This document shows, in pieces, positions 25,955-35,019 of a DNA stretch of 64,000 nt; position 1 is the first letter of the stretch; every line of letters starts with the position of its first letter. The stretch lies in the NCBI RefSeq assembly GCF_013415885.1, contig NZ_CP058910.1, forward strand, positions 682,001 to 746,000, read 5' to 3'. The translations under genes were made by a program, and so were the position numbers. The notes under the pieces are model-generated. The model had not been told where the DNA came from. It searched no databases and saw nothing but the letters and a program-made list of their open reading frames with translations. The stretch comes from Halosimplex rubrum (GTDB taxonomy: Archaea; Halobacteriota; Halobacteria; Halobacteriales; Haloarculaceae).

Positions 25955-27202
25955 ATGACGGACCGACCACTGCGGAACACGAGACGCACCTTCCTCGCGT
26001 CGAGCGCCCTGGGGGCGCTCTCGGCGGTCGCAACCGGTGCAACGGCGGCCGCAACCGACGAAACTGTCGAGCCGACGACGACGGTCGAGTGTTCGACGGT
26101 CAGCGTCGACGACTGGGGGAGCGCCGTGAGCGCGCGGGCGGTGTTCGACGACGGGAGCGTCGTCACCGTCGGGGAGGGGAGGCCCGAGACCTTCGGGGCG
26201 CCCGGGCGCGTGATCGAATCGGTGACGTTCGCTGATCTCGACGGCAACGAGTGGACGGTGGCGAACGACGCGCCCGACTGCGACGCCGGCGGGAAGTCGG
26301 TCACGTTCACCGACTCGCGGGCGACCGTCCGGCCGGGGCAGTTCCTGGAGATGGACACCTATCCCGGGGAGCTGATCTCGCAGGTCGACCTGCACTTCGT
26401 CGACGGGACGAGCCAGGAGAAGGTCCACCTCGACGGCCCGGAGTCGCCGGACGGCATCACCGGCGTCTACCGTGGCACCGGCGAGCACGCGGGCACGGTC
26501 GTCGAGGCCATCGAGATCTTCCACGACCTCGGCTACGTGAGCCACTACGTCCGCAACCCCGCCGCCGAGCAGTACCTGCTCGGGAAGGCCACCCCCCAGG
26601 AGCGACTCGTCGAGGTGATGGGCGCGACCGAGGGCGCGGTCGACTACGAGTTCACCGTCGAGGGGGCGGTCCGCGCCGTGACGCTCTCGGACCGCCGCGG
26701 CGCCTCGCCCGGCGGCAACGACGCCATCTCGACGAGCGGCGACACGACGACCGTCACGGGAACGACCGGGAACCCGGGCTACAGCGACGTGTACGCCGTC
26801 GACGGCGCGATCACGGATTTCACCCAGACCGGCGGGGACGGCGACTACCTCCTCCGGGAGGCCGAGTGGCGCATCGTCGAGGACACCGCGCCAGCGACCG
26901 ACCTGCTCGCTGTCGTCGCGACCGAGGAGGGCGAGGTCCCCTACGAGCTCACCGTCGACGGCACCGTCCGTCCGATCGGTAACGCCGGCCCGAAGCGCTC
27001 GACCTCCGGCAACGACGAAGTGACCGACAACGGCGACGGCACCGTCACCGTCAGCGGGTTCACCGGCAACACCGGCTACGGCGACACCTACGCCGTCACC
27101 GGCGACGTGACCGACTTCACCCGCACCGGCGGGTCCGCCGCGTTCCGCATCGACTACAACGGCCGCGAGCGGACGCCCGAGGAACTGGTCGACCAGCACT
27201 GA
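25955..27202 (+). CDS. Tat-exported protein with C-terminal tandem repeats
   Basis: A 415-residue protein with a twin-arginine signal (NTRRTFLASSALGALSAV, Arg-Arg at 10-11), so it is exported folded. The mature part has a beta-rich first half (about 45-215). Two tandem repeats follow at about 225-310 and 320-405, each with the core xxxxxEGxVxYExTVxGxVR, then SGND, then VTGxTGNxGYxDxYAVxGxxTDFT. They align well, pointing to internal duplication of a surface or binding domain. The enzyme class is unknown. It is divergent from the TrpRS-like gene and just upstream of threonine aldolase. The T-rich TATAACGAAATAG stretch upstream may be the promoter. Confidence 0.85.
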   Translation: MTDRPLRNTRRTFLASSALGALSAVATGATAAATDETVEPTTTVECSTVSVDDWGSAVSARAVFDDGSVVTVGEGRPETFGAPGRVIESVTFADLDGNEWTVANDAPDCDAGGKSVTFTDSRATVRPGQFLEMDTYPGELISQVDLHFVDGTSQEKVHLDGPESPDGITGVYRGTGEHAGTVVEAIEIFHDLGYVSHYVRNPAAEQYLLGKATPQERLVEVMGATEGAVDYEFTVEGAVRAVTLSDRRGASPGGNDAISTSGDTTTVTGTTGNPGYSDVYAVDGAITDFTQTGGDGDYLLREAEWRIVEDTAPATDLLAVVATEEGEVPYELTVDGTVRPIGNAGPKRSTSGNDEVTDNGDGTVTVSGFTGNTGYGDTYAVTGDVTDFTRTGGSAAFRIDYNGRERTPEELVDQH

Positions 27203-27251
27203 CGGCGGTCGGCGAGCCACCTATTTCCCGCGCGAGCGCCAACCGGGTGCT

Positions 27252-28262
<1,011 letters not shown>

Positions 28263-28298
28263 GCGATCGGAGCCGACCGACGAGACGCGCGGACGCCG

Positions 28299-28451
28299 CT
28301 ACTGCCGGCCCCGGTCCATGCCCTCTTTGAACCCCTGGGCGGTCCGGCGGAGGAACAGGTAGACGAGGAAGACGAACCCGAGGATGATCGCGACGATGGC
28401 CACGAGAACGGGGTCCTCGAAGAACCACGAGACCAGATCACCGATCTGCAT
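28299..28451 (-). CDS. Small single-TM protein, 50 residues
   Basis: A minus-strand gene encoding MQIGDLVSWFFEDPVLV, one hydrophobic helix (LVAIVAIILGFVFLVYLFL) and the basic tail RRTAQGFKEGMDRGRQ, ending in TAG. It is too short for standard gene finding but has typical codon use and a classic single-pass pattern with a positive-inside tail. It converges on threonine aldolase. Similar 50-residue membrane peptides occur in haloarchaea. Function unknown. Confidence 0.65.
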   Translation of the reverse strand: MQIGDLVSWFFEDPVLVAIVAIILGFVFLVYLFLRRTAQGFKEGMDRGRQ

Positions 28452-28635
28452 ACGCCGGCTACCGCGCCACCGGGCAAAGAGGTTTCGGCACGGCGACAGT
28501 CCCCGGTGCGCCCGCTGGGGACAGCGCCGAACCGTCGGCGGGGTGGCGATAGCGCCGCCAACCTCGACGAACGACGCCTGGCGCGTCTGTCAGGTGGTAA
28601 GACTGATACTGCAGGGGACCAAAGCGCGACGTGAG

Positions 28636-29265
28636 ATGTCGCTGCTGCCCTCCAAACCCGACACCACCGCGGCCGAGGACGCGGAGCCGCGGGTAGTCGG
28701 CGTCGAGAGCGACGACGCCGACGACCTCCTCTCTGCCCTCTCCTCGGAGACCGCCCGTCGCCTCCTCGGCGAACTCCACGAGTCCCCCGCACCGCCGGCG
28801 GAGCTCGCCGAACGGGTCGACACCTCGTTGCAGAACGCACAGTACCATCTGGAGAACCTACAGGAGGCCGGCGCCGTCGAAGTCGTCGACACGGCTTACT
28901 CCCAGAAGGGCCGCGAGATGGACGTCTACGCCCCGGCCGACCAGCCGCTGGTCATCTTCGCCGGCGACCAGGAGAAGTCGACCAGCATCAGGACGGCCCT
29001 CTCGCGACTGCTCGGCGCCGTCGGCCTGCTCGCCGTCGTCAGCCTCGTCGTCTCGGCGCTGGCCGGCCGGGACCTCCCCTCTCTGGGCGCCGGGTCCGAC
29101 GCGGCCGGCGAGGGCGCCGCGGCCGCCGCCCATACCCCGACGCCCGCCGGCGTCCCCGCCGCCTCGACCGGCGTCGTCGAGGGACTGGGACCGGGCGCCT
29201 TTTTCTTCCTCGGCGGCGCCGCGGTGCTCGCCGGCGCCTTCGCCGTCTGGTACGTCCGGGGCTGA
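28636..29265 (+). CDS. Membrane-anchored ArsR-type HTH regulator
   Basis: A 209-residue protein. Residues 30-105 form an ArsR-like winged helix (LLSALSSETARRLLGELHES, LAERVDTSLQNAQYHLENLQEAG, then wing YSQKGREMDVY). Two hydrophobic segments follow, LLGAVGLLAVVSLVVSALAG and FFFLGGAAVLAGAFAVWYV, flanking an Ala/Thr/Pro-rich stretch that may face outside. It would be a one-component membrane-bound regulator. ATG 28636 is preceded by a TATA-like AGACTGATACT stretch. The final codons and stop lie in a perfect 26-base tandem duplication (29249-29300). Confidence 0.85.
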   Translation: MSLLPSKPDTTAAEDAEPRVVGVESDDADDLLSALSSETARRLLGELHESPAPPAELAERVDTSLQNAQYHLENLQEAGAVEVVDTAYSQKGREMDVYAPADQPLVIFAGDQEKSTSIRTALSRLLGAVGLLAVVSLVVSALAGRDLPSLGAGSDAAGEGAAAAAHTPTPAGVPAASTGVVEGLGPGAFFFLGGAAVLAGAFAVWYVRG

Positions 29266-29300
29266 GCGCCGTCCGGTACGTCCGGGGCTGAGCGCCGTCC
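29249..29300 (+). repeat. 26-bp perfect tandem duplication over a gene 3' end
   Basis: The unit GGTACGTCCGGGGCTGAGCG plus CCGTCC occurs twice in direct tandem (29249-29274 and 29275-29300). The first copy contains the last codons and the TGA of the HTH gene. The second repeats them outside the gene. No mismatches are seen. Possibly replication slippage, but it echoes the detached 3'-end copies at 2172 and 33557. Confidence 0.9.
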
Positions 29301-29444
29301 GACACGCCAGGACGCGTCCGCTCGCCGGCGGACGGTGAAACGACCGTTTGAGTTTCCGCCGGCTACTTTTCCGTCCCCGTCGAAGGGACGGATGCACGCC
29401 GCCCCGCCCTGCCCCGCTTCGACCCGCTCCGCTTCGGCCCGTCG

Positions 29445-29996
29445 TCACTCCCGCCCCGTGGCGGCGAGGTCGAACTCGTCGAAGACCTCCCCGTCGGGCG
29501 CCACCAGCCGGCCGGTCGCCCCCTCCCCGGTCGGTTCCAGTTCCGCGTGGCCCGGGCGGTACCAGCGCGGGTCGGCGTGGCTCCCGGGGTTCAGGACCGT
29601 GACCGCCCCTACCCGTCGCCGCCCTGGCTCGTGGGAGTGCCCGACCACGACGACGTCCGCTCGCTCCTGGCGCCCCAGCAGCGATAGCGACGTGTCGTCG
29701 TGTTCGTGGCCGTGAACGACGACGAACCGGACGCCGGCGTGCTCGACGGTCCGCTCCGCCGTCAGCCGCCCCCGGACCTCCGGGCCGTCGTTGTTTCCGT
29801 ACACCGCGACGAACTCCGCGCCGCCACCGTCGCCGCCGCGTTCGGTCCCGGTCTCCGCCTCGAACGCGTCGAGCACCGCCTCCGTGGTGAAGTCGCCGGC
29901 GTGGATCACCAGCTCCGCCTCGCGGACGGCTTCCAGCGTTCGCCCTTCGAGTCGGTGCCCGCCGGTACCGTGAGTGTCCGAGACGACCGCGATCAT
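29445..29996 (-). CDS. MJ0936/YfcE-type metallophosphoesterase
   Basis: A 183-residue calcineurin-like phosphoesterase. The metal-binding motifs are in order: VSDTHG (D-x-H), IHAGDFT (GD), VYGNNDG (GNxD), VVHGHEHD (GHEH) and VVGHSHEP (GHSH). This matches the YfcE/MJ0936 group of small phosphodiesterases acting on phosphodiesters or nucleotides. ATG 29996 (MIAVVSDTHGTGG) is the only start that begins the fold directly. It is divergent from the CDF transporter gene. Confidence 0.93.
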   Translation of the reverse strand: MIAVVSDTHGTGGHRLEGRTLEAVREAELVIHAGDFTTEAVLDAFEAETGTERGGDGGGAEFVAVYGNNDGPEVRGRLTAERTVEHAGVRFVVVHGHEHDDTSLSLLGRQERADVVVVGHSHEPGRRRVGAVTVLNPGSHADPRWYRPGHAELEPTGEGATGRLVAPDGEVFDEFDLAATGRE

Positions 29997-30116
29997 ACCC
30001 CGAGTTCGCGGCCCCGCCCGAAGACTCCCTCGGCTCGCGCCCTCGCCCGCGCGCTCTGGCCGGCCGTCACCCGCGAAAACCCAAGGATTTTGATTGGTCC
30101 GGGAGTGGCTCGGACA

Positions 30117-31079
30117 ATGGCAGAGAGCAAGTCGGTCGTGATGGCGGCGCTGATCGCGAACGGGGCCATCGCGATCATGAAGTTCGCCGGCTTCCTGTTG
30201 ACCGGGAGCGCCGCGATGCTCTCGGAGACGTACCACTCCATCTCCGACACCGGCAACCAGGTGTTCCTGCTGATCGGCCTCCGCTACGGCGGTCGCGAGG
30301 CCGACCGGCGCCACCCCTTCGGCTACGGCAAGGCGCAGTTCTTCTACGCCTTCCTGGTCTCGGTGTTCCTGTTCGGCATCGCCGGCTGGGAGTCGGCGAA
30401 ACACGGGTTCAACGCGCTGTTCGGGTCGGGCGGCCACGGCGGGGGCGGCGAGGCCGTCGAGTTCCTCTGGCTCTCCTTCCAGCCGCCGGGGTTCGACCCG
30501 ATCCTCGTCAACTACACGGTGCTCCTGCTGGGCATCGCCTTCGAGAGCTGGGCGTTCAGGAAGGCCTACGCGGGCATGAAGACTCAGATCGAGGAGAACG
30601 ACTGGTCGGGCTTCCGCGAGGCGTTCCGCAAGACCAGCGACGTGACCACCCTCACGGCGCTGACCGAGGACACCATCGCACTCATCGGACTCGGGCTGGC
30701 GCTCGCCGGCGTCTTCCTCGAACAGCAGACCGGCGACCCGATCTACGACGCCATCGCCGCCCTGCTCATCGGGGTCATGCTGATGGGCTTCGCCGTCGCG
30801 CTCGCCTGGGAGAACAAGCGGCTCATCCTCGGCGAGAGCCTCCCGGCCGACGAGGAGCGAAGGCTCCGAGCCATCGTCGAGGACCGCGAGGAGGTCGAGC
30901 GCATCGTCGACTTCCGCACCGTCTACTTCGGCCCCGAGCGCATCGTCGTCTCCACGGACGTGGAGTTCCATCCCGGATTGGACGGGACCGACCTCGACGC
31001 GACCATCACCGAGATCGAGGAGGCGATGAAGTCGGCCAACGCCAGCGTCCGCACCGTCTACCTCGAACCGGAGGTCTGA
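30117..31079 (+). CDS. Cation diffusion facilitator (CDF) metal transporter
   Basis: A 320-residue membrane protein of the CDF/ZnT family. Helices are visible from residue 8 (VMAALIANGAIAIMKFAGFL) through 240. The metal site of helix 2 is in SETYHSISDTGNQV (Glu/His/Asp pattern), and the second site is in LTEDTIALIGLGLALAG (Glu-Asp). It carries a Gly-His-rich loop and RYGGREADRRHPFGYGKAQF, as in the family. The C-terminal cytoplasmic domain (245-320) is the CDF ferredoxin-like fold. It exports Zn, Fe, Mn or Co against H+. Start MAESKSVVMAALIANG. Confidence 0.93.
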   Translation: MAESKSVVMAALIANGAIAIMKFAGFLLTGSAAMLSETYHSISDTGNQVFLLIGLRYGGREADRRHPFGYGKAQFFYAFLVSVFLFGIAGWESAKHGFNALFGSGGHGGGGEAVEFLWLSFQPPGFDPILVNYTVLLLGIAFESWAFRKAYAGMKTQIEENDWSGFREAFRKTSDVTTLTALTEDTIALIGLGLALAGVFLEQQTGDPIYDAIAALLIGVMLMGFAVALAWENKRLILGESLPADEERRLRAIVEDREEVERIVDFRTVYFGPERIVVSTDVEFHPGLDGTDLDATITEIEEAMKSANASVRTVYLEPEV

Positions 31080-31163
31080 GCGCTCCGGCCGATCCCATCG
31101 TGGTCGCGACCGTTCCACTTCCGCCGCGGTGGGGCCAGGGCTTTTACCCGGGCGCGCAAACAG

Positions 31164-33422
31164 ATGTCCACAGTGGCGAGTGCGTCAGACCCGGATCCGG
31201 ACTACCTGCGCTTTTTCCCCTACGACCAGCCCTACGACCACCAGACGGAGGCGATGGGGACCATCTACGACGCGCTCGACGAGCGGCGGAACGTCCTCTT
31301 CGAGGGCGCGACGGGGACGGGCAAGACCCTCTCGGCGCTGGCGCCCGCGCTGGAGTACGCCCGCGAGACGGGCAAGACGGTCGTCATCACGACCAACGTC
31401 CACCAGCAGATGCGCCAGTTCGTCCGCGAAGCGGCCGCTATCACCGACCAGGAGCCCATCCGCGCCGTCGTCTTCCAGGGGAAGGCGTCGATGTGTCACA
31501 TCGACGTGGGCTACGAGGAGTGTCAGGCGCTGCGCGATACGACCCGGGAACTCGTCGACGCCGAGGAGAACCGCGCCGAACTGGAGGACCAGCAGCGCGC
31601 GCTGCTGGAGGAGAGCCAGGACGGCAGCGCCGAGGCGGCCGACGCCCGCGGCGCGGTGATGGACGAACTCGAGTCGGTCGAGGCGGAGATCGACCAACTG
31701 CGCGAGGAACGGAACGTCTGCGACCACTACTACCGGAACCTGACCGCCGACACCGACGCCTTCTACGGGTGGCTCTACGACGACGTGCGCACGCCCGAGG
31801 ACGTGTACGGCTACGCCGAACGGGAGGGCATGTGCGGCTACGAACTCCTCAAGGAGGGCATGGAGGGGGTCGATCTCGTGGTCTGCAACTATCACCACCT
31901 GCTCGACTCGATGATCCGCGAGCAGTTCTTCCGGTGGCTGGGCCGCGACCCGGAGGACGTGATCGCCGTCTTCGACGAGGCCCACAACGTCGAGGACGCC
32001 GCCCGCGACCACGCCCGGCGCACGCTCACCGAGACGACGCTGGACCAGGCGGTCGAGGAGCTAGAGAGCGCCGAGGACCCCCGCGCCGAGGGGGCGCTGA
32101 ACGTCCTCGACACCTTCCGGCGGGCGCTGGTCGACGCCTACGACGAGGCCTTCGGCTTCGGCGAGCGCGAGGGGGTCGGCGAGGACTGGTACGACCTGTC
32201 GATCGACAACGAGGACGCCCGCGACGAGTTGACCCTCGCCTTTCTACAGAACTACTCCGGACCGGGCTTTCACGAGGAACTCGACCGGACGCTGGACCTG
32301 GCGCGGGAACTCGACCAGTCCTACGAGGAGGCCTACAAGAACGGGGAGACGACCACGCGCCAGGAGTGCCAGACGCTGCAGGCCGCCACCTTCGTCGAGG
32401 CGTGGCTCGACGAGTCGGCCGCCGAGGGGCAGTACCCGGTCGTGAGCGTCCGCCGCGCCGAGGAGGGCGGGCCGCGGGAGGCCGGCGAGATCTACGGCCG
32501 CGCGGAGCTGTACACCTGCATCCCGAGTCAGGTGACCGCCGATCTGTTCGGCGACCTGCACGCGGGCGTGCTGATGAGCGCGACGCTGCGGCCGTTCGAC
32601 GTGACCGAGGACGTGCTCGGCCTCGACGACCCGGAGACGCTGGCCTACGGCCCGCAGTTCCCCGAGGAGCGCCGGCGGACCTACGCCGTCGACGGGCCGG
32701 CCCTGTTCGCCAGCAAGCGCGACGACATGCAGGTCCAATCGACCGTCGCCGGCGCGCTGGAGGACGCCGCGCGGTTCACGCCCGGCAACACCCTGGCCTT
32801 CTTCCCGAGTTACGCCGAGGCCGAGCGCTACCACCAGCGCGTCGACACCGGCGGCGCGACCTACCTCGACCGCCCGGGCACCTCGGCCAAGGAGTTGCGC
32901 GAGCGGTTCACCGACGACGACGACGCCGTCCTGTTCACGTCGCTGTGGGGCACCCTCGCGGAAGGGGTGAGCTTCGACGGCGACGACGCCCGGACGGTCG
33001 CCGTCGTCGGCGTCCCCTACCCTCACCTCGACGACCGCATGGAGGCCGTTCAGGAGGCCTACGACGCAGAGTTCGGTGAGGACGGGGACGCGGGTCGCGG
33101 CGGCTCGGGGTCGGGCGGCGGCCGGGACGACGGCGAGGGCGCCGGCTGGCGCTACGCCGTCGAGATCCCCACCGTCAGAAAGACCCGCCAGGCGCTCGGC
33201 CGCGTCGTCCGCTCGCCCGAGGACTTCGGCGCCCGGATCCTGCTCGACCGGCGCTACACCGAGCGCTCGGAGGTCGAGATGTCCGACTACTCCGTCCGCA
33301 CCACCTTCCCGCCCGAGGAGCGCCGCGAGATGGTCGACGTCGAGCCCGGGAAGCTGAAGTTCGCGCTGCTGAACTTCTATCGGGACGTGGACGGCTACGA
33401 CGGCGAGCCGCCGCGACCGTAG
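31164..33422 (+). CDS. XPD/Rad3-like ATP-dependent DNA helicase with Fe-S cluster
   Basis: A 752-residue superfamily 2 helicase. Walker A is GATGTGKT (48-55) and the DEAH box is at 271-274 in VFDEAHNVED. The four Fe-S cysteines of XPD/FANCJ-type helicases are present: C111 (MCHID), C120 (EECQA), C186 (NVCDHY) and C224 (GMCGYE). The C-terminal RecA-like lobe holds VLMSATLRPFD, LFTSLWGTLAEGVSF and QALGRVVRSPEDFG with the motif VI arginine. It unwinds 5'-3' and probably acts in repair. The stop is TAG, and its last 13 codons reappear downstream at 33557-33598 beyond a palindromic element. Confidence 0.95.
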   Translation: MSTVASASDPDPDYLRFFPYDQPYDHQTEAMGTIYDALDERRNVLFEGATGTGKTLSALAPALEYARETGKTVVITTNVHQQMRQFVREAAAITDQEPIRAVVFQGKASMCHIDVGYEECQALRDTTRELVDAEENRAELEDQQRALLEESQDGSAEAADARGAVMDELESVEAEIDQLREERNVCDHYYRNLTADTDAFYGWLYDDVRTPEDVYGYAEREGMCGYELLKEGMEGVDLVVCNYHHLLDSMIREQFFRWLGRDPEDVIAVFDEAHNVEDAARDHARRTLTETTLDQAVEELESAEDPRAEGALNVLDTFRRALVDAYDEAFGFGEREGVGEDWYDLSIDNEDARDELTLAFLQNYSGPGFHEELDRTLDLARELDQSYEEAYKNGETTTRQECQTLQAATFVEAWLDESAAEGQYPVVSVRRAEEGGPREAGEIYGRAELYTCIPSQVTADLFGDLHAGVLMSATLRPFDVTEDVLGLDDPETLAYGPQFPEERRRTYAVDGPALFASKRDDMQVQSTVAGALEDAARFTPGNTLAFFPSYAEAERYHQRVDTGGATYLDRPGTSAKELRERFTDDDDAVLFTSLWGTLAEGVSFDGDDARTVAVVGVPYPHLDDRMEAVQEAYDAEFGEDGDAGRGGSGSGGGRDDGEGAGWRYAVEIPTVRKTRQALGRVVRSPEDFGARILLDRRYTERSEVEMSDYSVRTTFPPEERREMVDVEPGKLKFALLNFYRDVDGYDGEPPRP

Positions 33423-33437
33423 GGAGACACCTCGTCC

Positions 33438-33556
33438 GCGAACGAAGCGAGCGGTTCGCCGCGCCGAGCGGAGCGAGACGCGGCCTTTTCGCCCACGTTT
33501 TTCGCCGAGTGGTCCCGAGCGAAGCGAGCGACCCCCGGCGAAAAAGGTGGTCTCAT
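33438..33556. repeat. Palindromic intergenic element, copy B
   Basis: Between the helicase stop and its detached 3' copy. It contains a short palindrome GCGAAC (33438-33443) / GTTCGC (33454-33459). A larger hairpin follows, with CCCACGTTTTTCGCCG (from 33492) pairing with CGGCGAAAAAGGTGG (to 33550) over a loop of gagcgaagcgagcg style. The ends match the ends of copy A at 2253-2375 (CCACCTTTTTC and GAAAAAAAGGGGG). The T-rich arm could also serve as a transcription terminator of the helicase gene. Confidence 0.7.
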
Positions 33557-33598
33557 CAGGACGTGGACGGCTACGACGGCGAGCCGCCGCGGCCGTAA
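33557..33598 (+). pseudogene. Detached copy of the helicase 3' end
   Basis: 42 bases encode QDVDGYDGEPPRP and TAA, against RDVDGYDGEPPRP and TAG at the true end (33381-33422). There are only three base differences: one missense, one synonymous, and the stop exchange. There is no start and the frame is not continuous with the gene. It follows GGCGAAAAAGGTGGT directly, as the citrate synthase copy does. Confidence 0.88.
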
Positions 33599-33768
33599 GG
33601 TCGAGTTACCCGACCCGGGCGCCGACAGCGACGAGACGGCGGTCCCGTTCGGACGGCTGAACTCGCAAGCGCAGGTTGCGGGTCACCCCGGTCTGGACGC
33701 GACCTGTTCGCGGAGTGGTCCCCCGATTCCGGATACGTAAGCCGGGCCCGACCCAACGACGCCACGCT

Positions 33769-34242
33769 ATGGTACTCGACACAGAGGAGCCCGAGACGGA
33801 ACGGCACGGCAACTTCACGGTCGCCGGCGTCGCCCACCGCGGGACCGATGTCGACGAGGCCGCGCTGTGGGACTCGATCGACGACTACGCCGACGACCTC
33901 GACGACGCCGCGGTCGGCACCGACCGCTACGCCGTCATGTTCGACGTGGACGCCGACAGCGGCGAGTTCACCTACGTCGCCGGCCGCGAGGTCGCGGACA
34001 CCGACGGTCTCTCGGCGGAGCTGACGGCCGTCGAGATCCCGCAGGCGACCTACGCCGTCCTCCACCCCGAGTACGAGTCCGTCGAGGAGATGGTCGTCGA
34101 GATCCACGAGGAGGAACTCGACGGCGACCGCGACGACGACGTACCCGCGCCCGTCTTCGAGCGCTACGACTCCGGCCGCGACCCGACCGCGACCGCCGAC
34201 CGCGAGATCTACGTCCCGGTCCGCGACGACGACGAGTACTGA
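33769..34242 (+). CDS. GyrI-like/effector-binding-domain protein
   Basis: A 157-residue acidic soluble protein. The pattern ETERHGNFTVAGVAHRGTDV, then LWDSIDDYADDL, then YAVMFDVDADSGEFTYVAGREV, then IPQATYAVLHPEYES, is that of the stand-alone GyrI/AraC-type effector-binding fold (SOUL-like two-repeat module). Conserved Phe/Tyr residues line a small-molecule pocket, and the C-terminal Tyr-Val-Pro matches the family end (EIYVPV). The ligand is unknown. ATG 33769 starts the fold directly; the upstream 30 codons of the same frame lack a start-site context. It is followed 81 bases later by serB. Confidence 0.85.
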   Translation: MVLDTEEPETERHGNFTVAGVAHRGTDVDEAALWDSIDDYADDLDDAAVGTDRYAVMFDVDADSGEFTYVAGREVADTDGLSAELTAVEIPQATYAVLHPEYESVEEMVVEIHEEELDGDRDDDVPAPVFERYDSGRDPTATADREIYVPVRDDDEY

Positions 34243-34323
34243 CGCCGCCGCTCCGGCACCCGACGGGCGCTCGTCCACCCGAAATCGGGGGCTTTGAATC
34301 CCCCCGTGGCGAACCGACGAGCA

Positions 34324-35013
34324 ATGACCGTAGTCGCGTTCGACTTCGACGGCACGCTCTCGGACTCGGAGATGACCGTCCTGCTGGGCGAGCGAAACGG
34401 GACCGCCGACGACATGGCGGCGATCACCGAGCGGGCGATGAACGACGAGATCGAGTACGCCGAGAGCCTCCGCCAGCGCTGTGCGCTGCTGGAGGATCTG
34501 CCCGACGAGGAGGCACAGGCCGCCTTCGACCAGGTGGAACTGCGGCCGGGCGCCGCCGACGTGATCGCGGCGCTGCGGGAAGCCGGCGTCTACGTCGCCA
34601 TCCTCACCGGCGGGTTCGAGCGCGGGGTCGCCCGCGCACTCGAAACGGAGGGCGTCGAGGTCGATGCCATCGTCGCGAATCGGCTCCCGGTCGCCGACGG
34701 GGAGAGCGAGGCGCGAAGCGCCTCGGAAGACGCGAGCGGGCAACGCCCGCGAGCGCTGACCGGCACCGTCGAGGGGCCGCTCATCGAGGGGACCAAAGAC
34801 GACGCCCTGGAGGTGCTGACCGCGGTCGTCGGCGCCGACCGATCCGACACCGTCGCCGTCGGCGACGGCGCCAACGACCTCCCGATGTTGCAGGTCGCGG
34901 GGCTGGCCGTCGGCTTCGACCCAAAACCGGCCGTCGCGCCCGCCTGCGACACTATCGTCGAGACGATGGAAGACCTCCACGAGGTGCTGCAGGGCGAAGA
35001 CGTGCTCGACTGA
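34324..35013 (+). CDS. serB: Phosphoserine phosphatase (HAD family)
   Basis: Last step of serine synthesis. It has 229 residues: the HAD nucleophile motif is AFDFDGTLSDSE (D7 and D9), then TGGF (motif II region), the conserved Lys in EGTKDDALEVL, and GDGANDLPM (motif IV). A run of about 18 residues near 127-145 (ESEARSASEDASGQRPRAL) has no counterpart in typical SerB and corresponds to two adjacent DNA palindromes at 34707-34755. It lies in a surface loop between core strands, so the enzyme may still work. Start MTVVAFDFDGTLSD. It is convergent with the next gene, with six bases between stops. Confidence 0.92.
   Translation: MTVVAFDFDGTLSDSEMTVLLGERNGTADDMAAITERAMNDEIEYAESLRQRCALLEDLPDEEAQAAFDQVELRPGAADVIAALREAGVYVAILTGGFERGVARALETEGVEVDAIVANRLPVADGESEARSASEDASGQRPRALTGTVEGPLIEGTKDDALEVLTAVVGADRSDTVAVGDGANDLPMLQVAGLAVGFDPKPAVAPACDTIVETMEDLHEVLQGEDVLD
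34707..34755. repeat. Two palindromes inserted in frame in serB
   Basis: First palindrome: CGAGGCG (34707-34713), loop CGAAG, CGCCTCG (34719-34725). Second: GCGGGC (34736-34741), loop AAC, GCCCGC (34745-34750), with flanking cgcgagc arms extending it to 34731-34755. Together they code for the extra loop in SerB. The composition (gcgaagcgcctcg) resembles the intergenic palindromes of this window. Confidence 0.75.
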
Positions 35014-35019
35014 CCGGCC

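Noticed and set aside
33423-33600. Provirus or insertion sequence at the helicase end
   Set aside because: No integrase, transposase or target-site duplication of usual type is present. The segment is under 200 bases and built of palindromes.
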